DNA of 7,769 nt, taken from positions 1-7,769 of the forward strand of contig CAYTTS010000051.1 of the NCBI GenBank assembly GCA_964440875.1. The letters run 5' to 3'. The stretch comes from JAAZDN01 sp964440875 (lineage in GTDB: Bacteria; Bacillota_I; Bacilli_A; Erysipelotrichales; Erysipelotrichaceae). A program made the translations under genes and the position numbers. The notes below the pieces were generated by a model, which had not been told where the DNA came from, ran no database searches, and saw only the letters and a program-made list of their open reading frames with translations. Below, in pieces: positions 1 to 6,768 of this stretch (its first letter is position 1; every line of letters begins with the position of its first letter).

Positions 1-17
1 AATTTAGAATAAATGAA

Positions 18-31
18 TGATAGCGTTGACA
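18..31 (+). promoter_or_regulatory. Candidate cre (CcpA-binding) site overlapping the -35 element
   Basis: TGATAGCGTTGACA fits the degenerate catabolite-responsive element consensus TGWNANCGNTNWCA at every position. It contains the whole -35 hexamer (26-31), a placement at which bound CcpA would block RNA polymerase. This suggests repression of the first EIIBC gene when preferred sugars are present. The consensus is degenerate and chance matches occur. The corresponding site at the right end has an extra G between the half sites, so only this copy fits exactly. Confidence 0.45.
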
Positions 32-53
32 AGATAATAGATTGTGCTATTAT
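26..53 (+). promoter_or_regulatory. Sigma-A-type promoter of the first EIIBC unit
   Basis: The -35 is a perfect TTGACA (26-31) and the -10 is TATTAT (48-53), with a 16-base spacer. Transcription should start near 60-61, just ahead of the leader hairpin. The same hexamers, spacer and distance to the hairpin recur at 7688-7715, which supports the assignment. Confidence 0.8.
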
Positions 54-63
54 ATATTTAATA

Positions 64-89
64 GGCGTGTGATTACAGAAGCATTAGCC
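64..89 (+). promoter_or_regulatory. Ribonucleic antiterminator (RAT)-like hairpin, left copy
   Basis: The leader RNA can fold as follows: lower stem GGC (64-66) with GCC (87-89); asymmetric loop G67 against UUA 84-86; two pairs UG 68-69 with CA 82-83; second asymmetric loop UGA 70-72 against G81; upper pairs UU 73-74 with AA 79-80; and a four-base loop 75-78. A short stem broken by two asymmetric loops is the hallmark of RNA targets of BglG/LicT/GlcT antiterminators. Its 3' strand (86-89) is also the foot of the terminator stem, so the two folds exclude each other. The right-end copy (7726-7751) keeps the fold through two compensatory pair changes. The likely ligand is the PRD protein at 4397-5224. 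Confidence 0.7.
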
Positions 90-121
90 GAAAAGAAACT
101 TGTTTTCTTTTCGGCTTTTTT
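86..121 (+). terminator. Intrinsic leader terminator (attenuator) before the first EIIBC gene
   Basis: A perfect 13-bp stem (86-98 with 104-116) has a five-base loop (CTTGT) and is followed directly by a T run to 121. It lies between the promoter and the start codon at 153, so it must be bypassed for expression. The foot of the left arm (86-89) is shared with the RAT-like hairpin, giving a classic antitermination switch. Confidence 0.9.
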
Positions 122-152
122 ACTGTTTAAAATGCCTGAAGGGAGAAGAATT

Positions 153-1580
153 ATGAAAGCAAGAGATTTAGCAGATGCAATTCTAAAAGAATTGGGTGGC
201 AAAGAAAACATCCTTGATGCTGAAAACTGTATGACAAGAGTTAGAGTTAATGTTAGAGATATTAACAATGTCGATGTTGACGCACTGAAAGATGTTGATG
301 GAGTACTAGGGGTTGTAGCAGACGATGGAAACTATATTCAAGTTGTTCTTGGACCTGGTAAAGTACGTGATGTTATGAATGTATATTTAGCAGATGGAAT
401 CAAAGAAAAAACTGATGATGATGTCGAGGACTGGGAAAAAAATAAAGCAGCTATAAAAGCAGGTCAAAAAGACAATAAATTTAAAGAGGGTGTCCGTATA
501 ATTTCAGATATCTTCACACCAATGATTCCTGCATTTATTGCATCAGGTGTAAGTAATGGTTTAGGAAGATTAATTAAGATATTAATGACTAATGGAACGA
601 TTCCAACGAATCAGTTTACGTCTGTACTACAAGCTTTAGTCGCATTAGTAGGGTCTGGATTCTTAGCATATTTAGTAATCTTTACAGGTATTAATGCAGC
701 CAAAGAATTTAAACTTAACCCAATGCTTGGGGGTATGATCGGTGCCGCTGTTCTAGATAAAAACATTAATGTTCTGTCTGAACTAGTTGGATGGTACAAT
801 ACAGATGTTCCAGCTGATTCAATACTATCATCAGGTGCTGGTGGTGTTATTGGAGTAATTGTAGGAGTTTGGTTATTATCTAAAATTGAGAAGTGGGTAC
901 ATAGTTGGATGCCAGATGCATTAGACGTTTCATTTACACCATTATTATCAATGTTAATTACAATGCCAATATTCGTATTTGCAGTAATGCCTGCAACAGG
1001 ATACTTATCAGTACTATTAGCTAACTTCTTAGGTTTATTTATCGACTCAACTAACCCAATAGTTACTATCTTAACTGGATATTTCTTAGCAGCATTATTC
1101 TTACCACTTGTATTAGTTGGTTTACATAGAGGTTTAACACCAATCTATACACTACAAATTGAAACATTTGGATTTACTAAATTATTCCCAGCAGTTGCAA
1201 TGGCGGGTGCAGGACAAGTAGGTGCTTCAATCGCATTATGGATTAAAGCTAGAAGATTAAAAAATAGAAAATTACAATCTGTTATCGCAGGAGCGATTCC
1301 AGCCGGTATATTAGGTATTGGAGAACCATTAATTTATGGTGTAACATTACCACTAGTTAAACCCTTTGTGACAGCAGGACTTGGAGCTGGTTTTGGTGGA
1401 GCATATGTTATGTATAAAGCAGTTGCTTCAACTGCATTTAGTCCATCAGGTATCTTAGCTGTAACTCATGTATTACCAGAGTTAGTTAAATACTATGTAA
1501 TTGGAATTCTAATTTCATATGTAATGGCAGCAATAATTACGTATATATTTATTCCAGATGAGTTAGTTGAAAACTACTAA
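153..1580 (+). CDS. murP: PTS transporter EIIBC, MurP-like (N-acetylmuramic acid family)
   Basis: This 475-residue membrane permease of the glucose-glucoside PTS superfamily imports and phosphorylates its sugar. The EIIB domain (about 1-85) carries the phosphorylated cysteine C26 in NCMTRVRV, followed by VVLGPGKV. The EIIC domain (about 115-475) is a polytopic membrane domain with FTPMIPAF, NAAKEF, GLHRG, MAGAGQVGASIALW, GIGEPLIYGVTLPL (388 onward) and FSPSG (429-433). These blocks match my memory of E. coli MurP closely, and mupG and murQ lie downstream. There is no EIIA domain, so a separate EIIA must donate phosphate. I chose ATG 153 because AAGGGAG (139-145) lies seven bases upstream; the frame stays open farther upstream but only through the leader hairpins. 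MurNAc specificity is inferred, and a related glycoside is possible. Confidence 0.85.
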   Translation: MKARDLADAILKELGGKENILDAENCMTRVRVNVRDINNVDVDALKDVDGVLGVVADDGNYIQVVLGPGKVRDVMNVYLADGIKEKTDDDVEDWEKNKAAIKAGQKDNKFKEGVRIISDIFTPMIPAFIASGVSNGLGRLIKILMTNGTIPTNQFTSVLQALVALVGSGFLAYLVIFTGINAAKEFKLNPMLGGMIGAAVLDKNINVLSELVGWYNTDVPADSILSSGAGGVIGVIVGVWLLSKIEKWVHSWMPDALDVSFTPLLSMLITMPIFVFAVMPATGYLSVLLANFLGLFIDSTNPIVTILTGYFLAALFLPLVLVGLHRGLTPIYTLQIETFGFTKLFPAVAMAGAGQVGASIALWIKARRLKNRKLQSVIAGAIPAGILGIGEPLIYGVTLPLVKPFVTAGLGAGFGGAYVMYKAVASTAFSPSGILAVTHVLPELVKYYVIGILISYVMAAIITYIFIPDELVENY

Positions 1581-1588
1581 ATAACATA

Positions 1589-1620
1589 AACACTTCACCT
1601 ATATGGTGAAGTGTTATTTT
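1589..1620 (+). terminator. Intrinsic terminator after the first EIIBC gene
   Basis: A perfect 11-bp stem (1589-1599 with 1605-1615) with a TATAT loop is followed by ATTTT. It starts nine bases past the stop codon. The T run is interrupted by one A, so termination may be partial and allow some read-through into the second EIIBC gene. The right arm can alternatively pair with 1622-1629. Confidence 0.75.
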
Positions 1621-1646
1621 CAATAACACATAAATAATAGTACAAT
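1617..1646 (+). promoter_or_regulatory. Weak candidate promoter of the second EIIBC gene
   Basis: TTTTCA (1617-1622) and TACAAT (1641-1646) are separated by 18 bases and would start transcription near 1653, upstream of the AGGGTGA ribosome binding site at 1662-1668. The -35 is poor (4 of 6) and other -10-like hexamers, such as TATGAT at 1651-1656, lie close by. The downstream genes may instead depend on read-through of the terminator at 1589-1620. Confidence 0.3.
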
Positions 1647-1675
1647 ATAGTATGATAGTTAAGGGTGATCTATAG

Positions 1676-3103
1676 GTGAAAAAAACCAATAAGCAAATTG
1701 CAGAGGAGTTAATTGTATATTGTGGTGGAATTGCTAACATTACGAATAATACAACTTGCATGACAAGACTACATATAAGATTTCATGATAGAAATAAAAT
1801 AGATATTGAAGCAATAAAATCTTTGGATGCAGCTCTTGGAGTTGTTGAAGGAGAGACAATACAAATTGTTTTTGGCCCTGGAAAAGTTGTTAATGTGGGA
1901 AATGAGTTTTCAAATATAAGTAAAATTCCATTGGGGTCAGAAAACGACTTGGTTATTTCAACAATAAAAGAAGATAATAATAGGAAATTTGATAATAATA
2001 AATTAAGTAAAGTCCAAAAATTCTTTAAACATTTTGCAAATATGTTTTTACCGCTGCTTCCAGGAATAGCTGGAGCTGGTTTAATAAATGGCATTACTAG
2101 AGCAATTAATATTTCTAATAATAATGCTTATGTACATATTTGGTGGTATGCCTTGATTATGACTGTTGGTTGGGCATTATTTACATATCTACCGATATTT
2201 GTGGGGATGAATGCAGCGAAAGAGTTTAAAGGGACACCCATATTAGGTGGTATTGGCGGAGCCTTATCCGTGTTTAATGCGAATATGCCACTATTAAGTA
2301 TTATTAAAGGTGAAGCAATATTATTACCTATTACTGATTTAGCATATGACTCTGCATCAGGAGGAATATTGGCTGCCGTTTTAACAGGTATTGCGTTTGC
2401 CTACATTGAAAAGTTTGTTAGAAAATATACACCTGAAATAGTTGATATGTTTGTAACACCATTGATAACTATTATTGTTGGTGGATTCCTTTCTGTCTTA
2501 GTATTTCAATATTTAGGTTCAATACTGACAGAAGGATTATTTTTTGTAACAGAATTCATTTTTAATCGACTATGGATATTTGGTGGTTTTATCTTATCAA
2601 TGGTTCAATTGCCATTAGTATCAATAGGATTGCACAGAACTTTTATTCCACTACATGCTATTCTTAGCGACCCAGGTGGTGTTAGTAATGGAGTTAACTA
2701 CTTACTGCCAATACTGATGGTTGCAGGTGGTGGCCAGGTAGGGGCAGCATTAGCTTTATATTGTAGAAGTAAAAATAGTAAATTAAAGAAAACTATTTTA
2801 TCAACAATACCAGCAGGTATATTGGGAGTGGGAGAACCACTTATGTACTCAGTAACATTACCGTTGTTTAGACCTTTTATTACAGCCTGTATTGGATCTG
2901 GATTTGGTGGTGCAATGATAGTACTTCTAAAAGTAGGTGCAATATCGCAAGGTGTATCAGGTATTATGGCTCCACTTATTATGAACAGTGGATCAAGAGT
3001 AACTTATTTGATAGGACTTTTCACAGCCTATCTTGGTGGTTATGTGATTACCTACTTCTTTGGAGTAGATGAAGAGAATATAGAATTAATTTTTAATGAA
3101 TAG
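1676..3103 (+). CDS. Second PTS transporter EIIBC, MurP/glucoside-family paralog
   Basis: This is a PTS permease of exactly the same length as its upstream neighbour (475 residues) and clearly its paralog. EIIB (about 1-85) has the phosphocysteine C28 in NTTCMTRLHIRF and IVFGPGKV. EIIC has FLPLLPGIAGAGL, GMNAAKEFKGTPILGGIGG, SIGLHRTFIPL, VAGGGQVGAALALY and GVGEPLMYSVTLPL (384 onward). Near the C-terminus the FSPSG block of the first permease is replaced by ISQGVSG (423-429), and GLHRG by GLHRT, so a different but related substrate is plausible. It lacks EIIA; the EIIA gene two places downstream may be its partner. The start is GTG 1676, with AGGGTGA (1662-1668) seven bases upstream. The PHP gene follows after 14 bases. 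The exact sugar cannot be read from the sequence. Confidence 0.88.
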   Translation: MKKTNKQIAEELIVYCGGIANITNNTTCMTRLHIRFHDRNKIDIEAIKSLDAALGVVEGETIQIVFGPGKVVNVGNEFSNISKIPLGSENDLVISTIKEDNNRKFDNNKLSKVQKFFKHFANMFLPLLPGIAGAGLINGITRAINISNNNAYVHIWWYALIMTVGWALFTYLPIFVGMNAAKEFKGTPILGGIGGALSVFNANMPLLSIIKGEAILLPITDLAYDSASGGILAAVLTGIAFAYIEKFVRKYTPEIVDMFVTPLITIIVGGFLSVLVFQYLGSILTEGLFFVTEFIFNRLWIFGGFILSMVQLPLVSIGLHRTFIPLHAILSDPGGVSNGVNYLLPILMVAGGGQVGAALALYCRSKNSKLKKTILSTIPAGILGVGEPLMYSVTLPLFRPFITACIGSGFGGAMIVLLKVGAISQGVSGIMAPLIMNSGSRVTYLIGLFTAYLGGYVITYFFGVDEENIELIFNE

Positions 3104-3117
3104 ATAGAAGGTATATT

Positions 3118-3966
3118 ATGTTTGATTTACATATGCATACAAATTTAAGTGATGGAGAATTAAGTGTAATTGAATTATTATCTCGTTTAAAAGAAAATAA
3201 TATTGAGTTATTTTCAATAACAGATCATAATCATGCATTGGCATATAATTATATTGAAGACACATTACAAATGAAGATGATAAAAGGGAGCGAAATTACT
3301 ACATCTTATGAGGGTGTTGTGATTGAAATTCTTGGTTATAACATTAATCCAACAATAATAAATAATTGGTACAATGACTTTTATAGCGAAGAAAATATGA
3401 TACGCAATGAGATTAAACTATTTTCAGAATTAAAAGATATTTCCCGAAAAAATGGTTTTAAAATATCTGATAATTTAGAAATGGATAAAATTATTAAGGG
3501 AGAGTCAAAGAAAGCAATATATTACTATCTGAAAGAGACTTATCCAGATTTTATTTACCCTAGTTATAAAGTGTTTTTTAGAACTGCATTAAGTAATCCA
3601 AAAAGTGATTTCTTCATAGATGAAGGTAGATACTATCCAAGTATTAGTGAAGTAATTGAGTTAATACATAAGGCAAACGGTGTTGCAATTCTTGCACATC
3701 CTTATGAATATGGAATAAGTGAGATTGAAGAATTATATGAATATTTAATTGATTTAGGTATTGATGGAATTGAGTGCTTCCATCCTAGTATGAGTATTAA
3801 CCAAAGTATTAAAACAGCTAAATACTGCTGCAAACATAACTTGTTAGGTAGTGGTGGAAGTGATTTCCACCGTGATAACCGTCTAATAAGTCACGGGGTT
3901 AGAGCTCATAAAGATCTATTAGATATGGAATGTTTTGACTGGTTTAATAAAAGTGATGATAATTAG
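3118..3966 (+). CDS. PHP-domain metal-dependent phosphoesterase
   Basis: This 282-residue cytoplasmic protein of the PHP superfamily resembles the TrpH/YciV (COG0613) group. Metal-site motifs are present in order: HMH (H5, H7) with D12 in LSDG; TDHN (D36, H37); E59 in GSEIT; H194 in ILAHP; H222 in CFHP; and SDFH (D249, H251). The segment VIEILGY has E70 where I recall many relatives having a histidine. Family members hydrolyse phosphoesters, including nucleotides, short RNA and histidinol phosphate; the substrate here is unknown. AGAAGG (3106-3111) sits six bases before ATG. Its 3' end overlaps the EIIA start by 11 bases, so it is cotranscribed with and probably translationally coupled to PTS genes. 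A role as a sugar-phosphate or metabolite phosphatase linked to the second permease is an inference from position only. Confidence 0.85.
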   Translation: MFDLHMHTNLSDGELSVIELLSRLKENNIELFSITDHNHALAYNYIEDTLQMKMIKGSEITTSYEGVVIEILGYNINPTIINNWYNDFYSEENMIRNEIKLFSELKDISRKNGFKISDNLEMDKIIKGESKKAIYYYLKETYPDFIYPSYKVFFRTALSNPKSDFFIDEGRYYPSISEVIELIHKANGVAILAHPYEYGISEIEELYEYLIDLGIDGIECFHPSMSINQSIKTAKYCCKHNLLGSGGSDFHRDNRLISHGVRAHKDLLDMECFDWFNKSDDN

Positions 3967-4393
3967 AAGTATCTGCGATGGTGAAATAATACCGATCGAA
4001 GATGTTGATGATACTGTTTTTAGTGAAAAGTTCATGGGAGATGGATTTGCGATAGTCCCATCAATCAATAAAGTTTATGCACCAACATCTGGATATATCA
4101 AACATATTTATCATACTAATCACTCACTAGTTATTGTTAATGATGACGGATATGAAATATTGATTCACTATGGTCTTGGATCTTATAAAATTCCTGAAGG
4201 AGTAATTCAGACGTCTATTAAAAAAGGTTCTTATGTAGAAGAAGGTGATCTTTTACTAACAGTAGATTTTAATTATTTTGATGAAAACAACTTAAAAAAA
4301 TTAATCATAATTGTCTTTTTAGAAGTAAATGAAATAGATTTAAGTATAAAAGAAAAAAATGTCAAATATGGAGATATTTTAATAGGGAGGTGA
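3956..4393 (+). CDS. PTS EIIA component (glucose/Crr family), divergent
   Basis: This 145-residue free-standing EIIA would pass phosphate from HPr to an EIIB. Alignment with the second EIIA of the window (6272-6718) is gap-free over about 104 residues. Both active-site histidines are at identical positions: H56 (NHSLVI) and H71 (ILIHYG). It is unusual after H71: HYGLGSYKIPEG replaces the common HVGIDTV-like run, so the Asp of the GID motif is missing. The C-terminal third also lacks the NxG-type segment seen in the other copy. It may therefore be specialised for one partner. ATG 3956 was chosen because MIIRSICDGE aligns with the start of the other EIIA. No good ribosome binding site precedes it, so it probably depends on translation of the overlapping PHP gene. 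GTG 3953 and TTG 3935 are in-frame alternatives. Confidence 0.85.
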   Translation: MIIRSICDGEIIPIEDVDDTVFSEKFMGDGFAIVPSINKVYAPTSGYIKHIYHTNHSLVIVNDDGYEILIHYGLGSYKIPEGVIQTSIKKGSYVEEGDLLLTVDFNYFDENNLKKLIIIVFLEVNEIDLSIKEKNVKYGDILIGR

Positions 4394-4396
4394 ATT

Positions 4397-5224
4397 ATGG
4401 CGAAAAAATATATAATCCTTAAAGTATTAAATAATAATAGTCTATTAGTACAAGATAAAAATAGTGAAACAATTATTATCGGTAAGGGTATTGGTTTCAA
4501 ACAAAAAGTCGGTGACATTATTTATGACACAACTTTAGTTGAGAAAGAATATCATTTGATAAGCGAAGAAGACAGTAGCAATAGTTTAATCATAAAAAAC
4601 ACAGCTGAAATTATTGATATTGTTAATAAAAACGTAGAAGGCGAAATATCAGAACACTCATTTCTCTCTTTAACAAATCATGTTAGAGCAATGTTAATTA
4701 GAGTTGAAAATGATGAGATATTTCCAAATCCATTTCACCATGAAACAGTTATACTCTATGGTGATAGTTACAAAGTATCACTAGAAATAGCCGATAAAGT
4801 TGAACAGTCGATCAACATAAGATTACCTGAAGCCGAGATTGATTTTTTAACACTATATATTCATAGTATTGTATCGAGTTATGACAGTCATAATACAACC
4901 CTTAGAAATGCAATAATAAGTGATGTTAGTGATACTATAGAAAATGAGTTAAATTTTGATTTGGATAAATCATCTGCATTTTATGCACGTTTTGTTACTC
5001 ACCTCAAGTTCTTAATAGAGCGATTAACAAAAGATGAACCACTGGCAAGTGTTCCTATGGTGGAAAATATTGCGAAACAATTCCCTGAGTACATGGAAGT
5101 TAGTAATGTTATAGCAAAAATAATTGAAAGTCATTTAGATAGTAAATTGAGTCTGGACGAACATATGTATATTGCATTACATATTGCTAGACTAACATTA
5201 AATAATAAGAAAGGTGAAAAATAA
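4397..5224 (+). CDS. GlcT/LicT-type PRD transcription antiterminator
   Basis: This 275-residue RNA-binding regulator of the BglG/LicT/GlcT family binds a RAT hairpin in leader mRNA and prevents the overlapping terminator from forming. The CAT RNA-binding domain spans about 1-57 (ILKVLNNNSLLV, IIGKGIGFKQKVGD). PRD1 (about 68-170) has H95 (TNHV) and H156 (YIHS). PRD2 (about 175-272) has H202 (THLKF) and H262 (ALHIARL). All four histidines that PTS proteins phosphorylate in this family are therefore present. GKGIGF, NPF near 111-113 and RLPEAEI are closer to GlcT than to LicT as I remember them. GGGAGG (4385-4390) lies six bases before ATG, partly inside the last codons of the EIIA gene. The probable targets are the RAT-like hairpins at 64-89 and 7726-7751; its activity would be set by EIIB/HPr phosphorylation. 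Confidence 0.92.
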   Translation: MAKKYIILKVLNNNSLLVQDKNSETIIIGKGIGFKQKVGDIIYDTTLVEKEYHLISEEDSSNSLIIKNTAEIIDIVNKNVEGEISEHSFLSLTNHVRAMLIRVENDEIFPNPFHHETVILYGDSYKVSLEIADKVEQSINIRLPEAEIDFLTLYIHSIVSSYDSHNTTLRNAIISDVSDTIENELNFDLDKSSAFYARFVTHLKFLIERLTKDEPLASVPMVENIAKQFPEYMEVSNVIAKIIESHLDSKLSLDEHMYIALHIARLTLNNKKGEK

Positions 5225-5225
5225 A

Positions 5226-6275
5226 ATGTTTGGAATATCAGTATATATGTCAGATATAGATGAAGAATATTTAAGGGCAGCTAGTGATTTAAAAGTAAAG
5301 TATATTTTCACATCACTACATATTCCTGAAGAAAATTTTAGTAATTTTGATAATAATTTGAAAAAATTATTATCGTTAGCAAAAGAGTTAAACTTATCAA
5401 TAATCCCTGACATATCACCATATACATTTGATAAACTAGGAATTGATGAAAACGATTATGTAAGTTTAAAAGAGTTTGGTTTTGAATTAGTTAGATTAGA
5501 CTTTGGCTTTGAAAATCTAGCCAGTGTTAAAGAAATATCAAAACATTTCAAAATTGTTTTGAATGCTAGTGTTGTTGATGAAGCTTATCTTAAATCACTA
5601 GAGAGTATTAATCTGGGTTTAGATGATATTTACTTAATGCATAACTTTTATCCTAGAAGTGATACGGCATTATCCAAAGACTATTTTAATAACATGAATA
5701 ATGATCATCAGGAGTTAAAATTAAATAGTATGGCTTTTGTTGCTGGTGACTTATACAAACGATTACCTTTATATGAAGGATTGCCAACATTAGAAAAGCA
5801 TCGTGATCAAAATCCATTCATTAGTGCTGTTGAATTAAGAAAAAAATATAATGTGAAGACTATTTTTATTGGAGATAATCAAAGTACTATAGCAAGTTTA
5901 AGATTTATTAGTGATTTTATATATGAGGGTATTGTAAACCTTCCGGTTTACTTATATGATGATTATAAATACCTGTATGACGATGAGTTAATAGTTAGGC
6001 AAGATATGGCAGAAAATTTAATTCGACTAAGAACAATAAGACTTCCAGACGTTGAAGTAAAAAGGAACAACCATCGTAAATTAGGTTCAATAGTTATGGA
6101 TAATAAGTTAGCTAATCGTTATAGTGGAGAGATTTCGATTGTTAAAAAAGACATGACTTATAGTTCTAGAAGTAATAACATTGGTTTTGTCCATCCAGAC
6201 TATGTTGATTTACTAGAATTTATAGATCATAATGAAAAGATAAAATTTATTAGAATAGAAGAGGTAGAAAAATGA
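5226..6275 (+). CDS. mupG: MupG, 6-phospho-N-acetylmuramidase (DUF871 family)
   Basis: This 349-residue cytoplasmic glycosidase belongs to the family characterised as MupG in Staphylococcus aureus. There it cleaves MurNAc-6P-GlcNAc, taken up by a MurP permease, into MurNAc-6P and GlcNAc. Visible family blocks are FGISVYMSD (2-10), FTSLHIPEE (28-36), LDFGF (91-95), HNFYPR (139-144), GLPTLEKHR (185-193) and IGDN (215-218). The first about 240 residues fit a TIM-barrel domain. The remainder, with KLGSIVMDN and RYSGEISI, fits the small cyclophilin-like C-terminal domain. ATG 5226 starts one base after the antiterminator stop, with AGGTGA (5212-5217) eight bases upstream; GTG 5214 is in frame but destroys that spacing. 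Its stop overlaps the EIIA start as ATGA. Presence with murQ and MurP-like genes makes the assignment firm. Confidence 0.9.
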   Translation: MFGISVYMSDIDEEYLRAASDLKVKYIFTSLHIPEENFSNFDNNLKKLLSLAKELNLSIIPDISPYTFDKLGIDENDYVSLKEFGFELVRLDFGFENLASVKEISKHFKIVLNASVVDEAYLKSLESINLGLDDIYLMHNFYPRSDTALSKDYFNNMNNDHQELKLNSMAFVAGDLYKRLPLYEGLPTLEKHRDQNPFISAVELRKKYNVKTIFIGDNQSTIASLRFISDFIYEGIVNLPVYLYDDYKYLYDDELIVRQDMAENLIRLRTIRLPDVEVKRNNHRKLGSIVMDNKLANRYSGEISIVKKDMTYSSRSNNIGFVHPDYVDLLEFIDHNEKIKFIRIEEVEK

Positions 6276-6718
6276 AAATTTATAGTCCGTTACAAGGTAA
6301 GTTAGTAGCATTAGAAACAGTACCAGATGCAGTATTTAGTGGGAAGATGATGGGTGAAGGAGTTGCGATTATTCCAAGTTCAAATAAAGTCTTATCACCT
6401 GTTAAAGGGAAATTAACTTCAGTATTTCCAACAAAACATGCATTTGGAATTGAAACTGAGGATGGTGTAGAAGTTTTAATCCATGTAGGTATAGATACAG
6501 TAGATCTTAAAGGAAAGCATTTTGATCTTAAAGTTGAACAAGGAGAAAAAGTAGAAATCGGTGATCTTCTAGTAGAAGTTGATTTTGATGCGATTAATAA
6601 AGCGGGTTATCCAATCATTACGCCAATTATCATACTAAACACTGGAAGCTTTGAAAATGTTGTTAATGAATCTGATAAAGAATTGGAATATTTAGATACG
6701 ATTATAGAACTACAATAA
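6272..6718 (+). CDS. PTS EIIA component (glucose/Crr family)
   Basis: This 148-residue soluble EIIA would carry phosphate from HPr to an EIIB cysteine. Family features are SPLQGKLVAL (5-14), FSGKMMGEGVAIIP (22-35), H56 in TKHAFGI and the phosphorylated H71 in VLIHVGIDTV. A GEKVEIGDLL block (91-100) and a conserved C-terminal segment with ITP and LNTG follow. It looks canonical, unlike the divergent EIIA at 3956-4393. The start ATG overlaps the mupG stop in an ATGA junction, and AAGAGGT (6259-6265) is six bases upstream, so it is translationally coupled to mupG. It probably serves the MurP-like EIIBC, which has no EIIA domain, but it could feed both permeases or others in the cell. Confidence 0.92.
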   Translation: MKIYSPLQGKLVALETVPDAVFSGKMMGEGVAIIPSSNKVLSPVKGKLTSVFPTKHAFGIETEDGVEVLIHVGIDTVDLKGKHFDLKVEQGEKVEIGDLLVEVDFDAINKAGYPIITPIIILNTGSFENVVNESDKELEYLDTIIELQ

Positions 6719-6768
6719 GACTGTTATTAAGAAATGATTAAGTGTATAATTATAAAGAGGTGGAAAAT

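Noticed and set aside
1..25. End of an upstream gene (TAA at 10-12)
   Set aside because: Three codons before a stop are not enough to support a coding call. The short frame starting at 13 runs through the promoter and is not a gene.
42..152. N-terminal extension of the first EIIBC gene, or a leader peptide, since the frame is open from 42 through the leader
   Set aside because: The upstream codons lie in the -10 region and in the RAT and terminator stems, and no ribosome binding site precedes them. The protein domain begins naturally at ATG 153 with a good site upstream.
6722..6750. Possible promoter for murQ (TATAAT at 6745-6750)
   Set aside because: No recognisable -35 lies 16-18 bases upstream, and the predicted start near 6757 would fall inside the murQ ribosome binding site. 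Co-transcription with the upstream EIIA is simpler.
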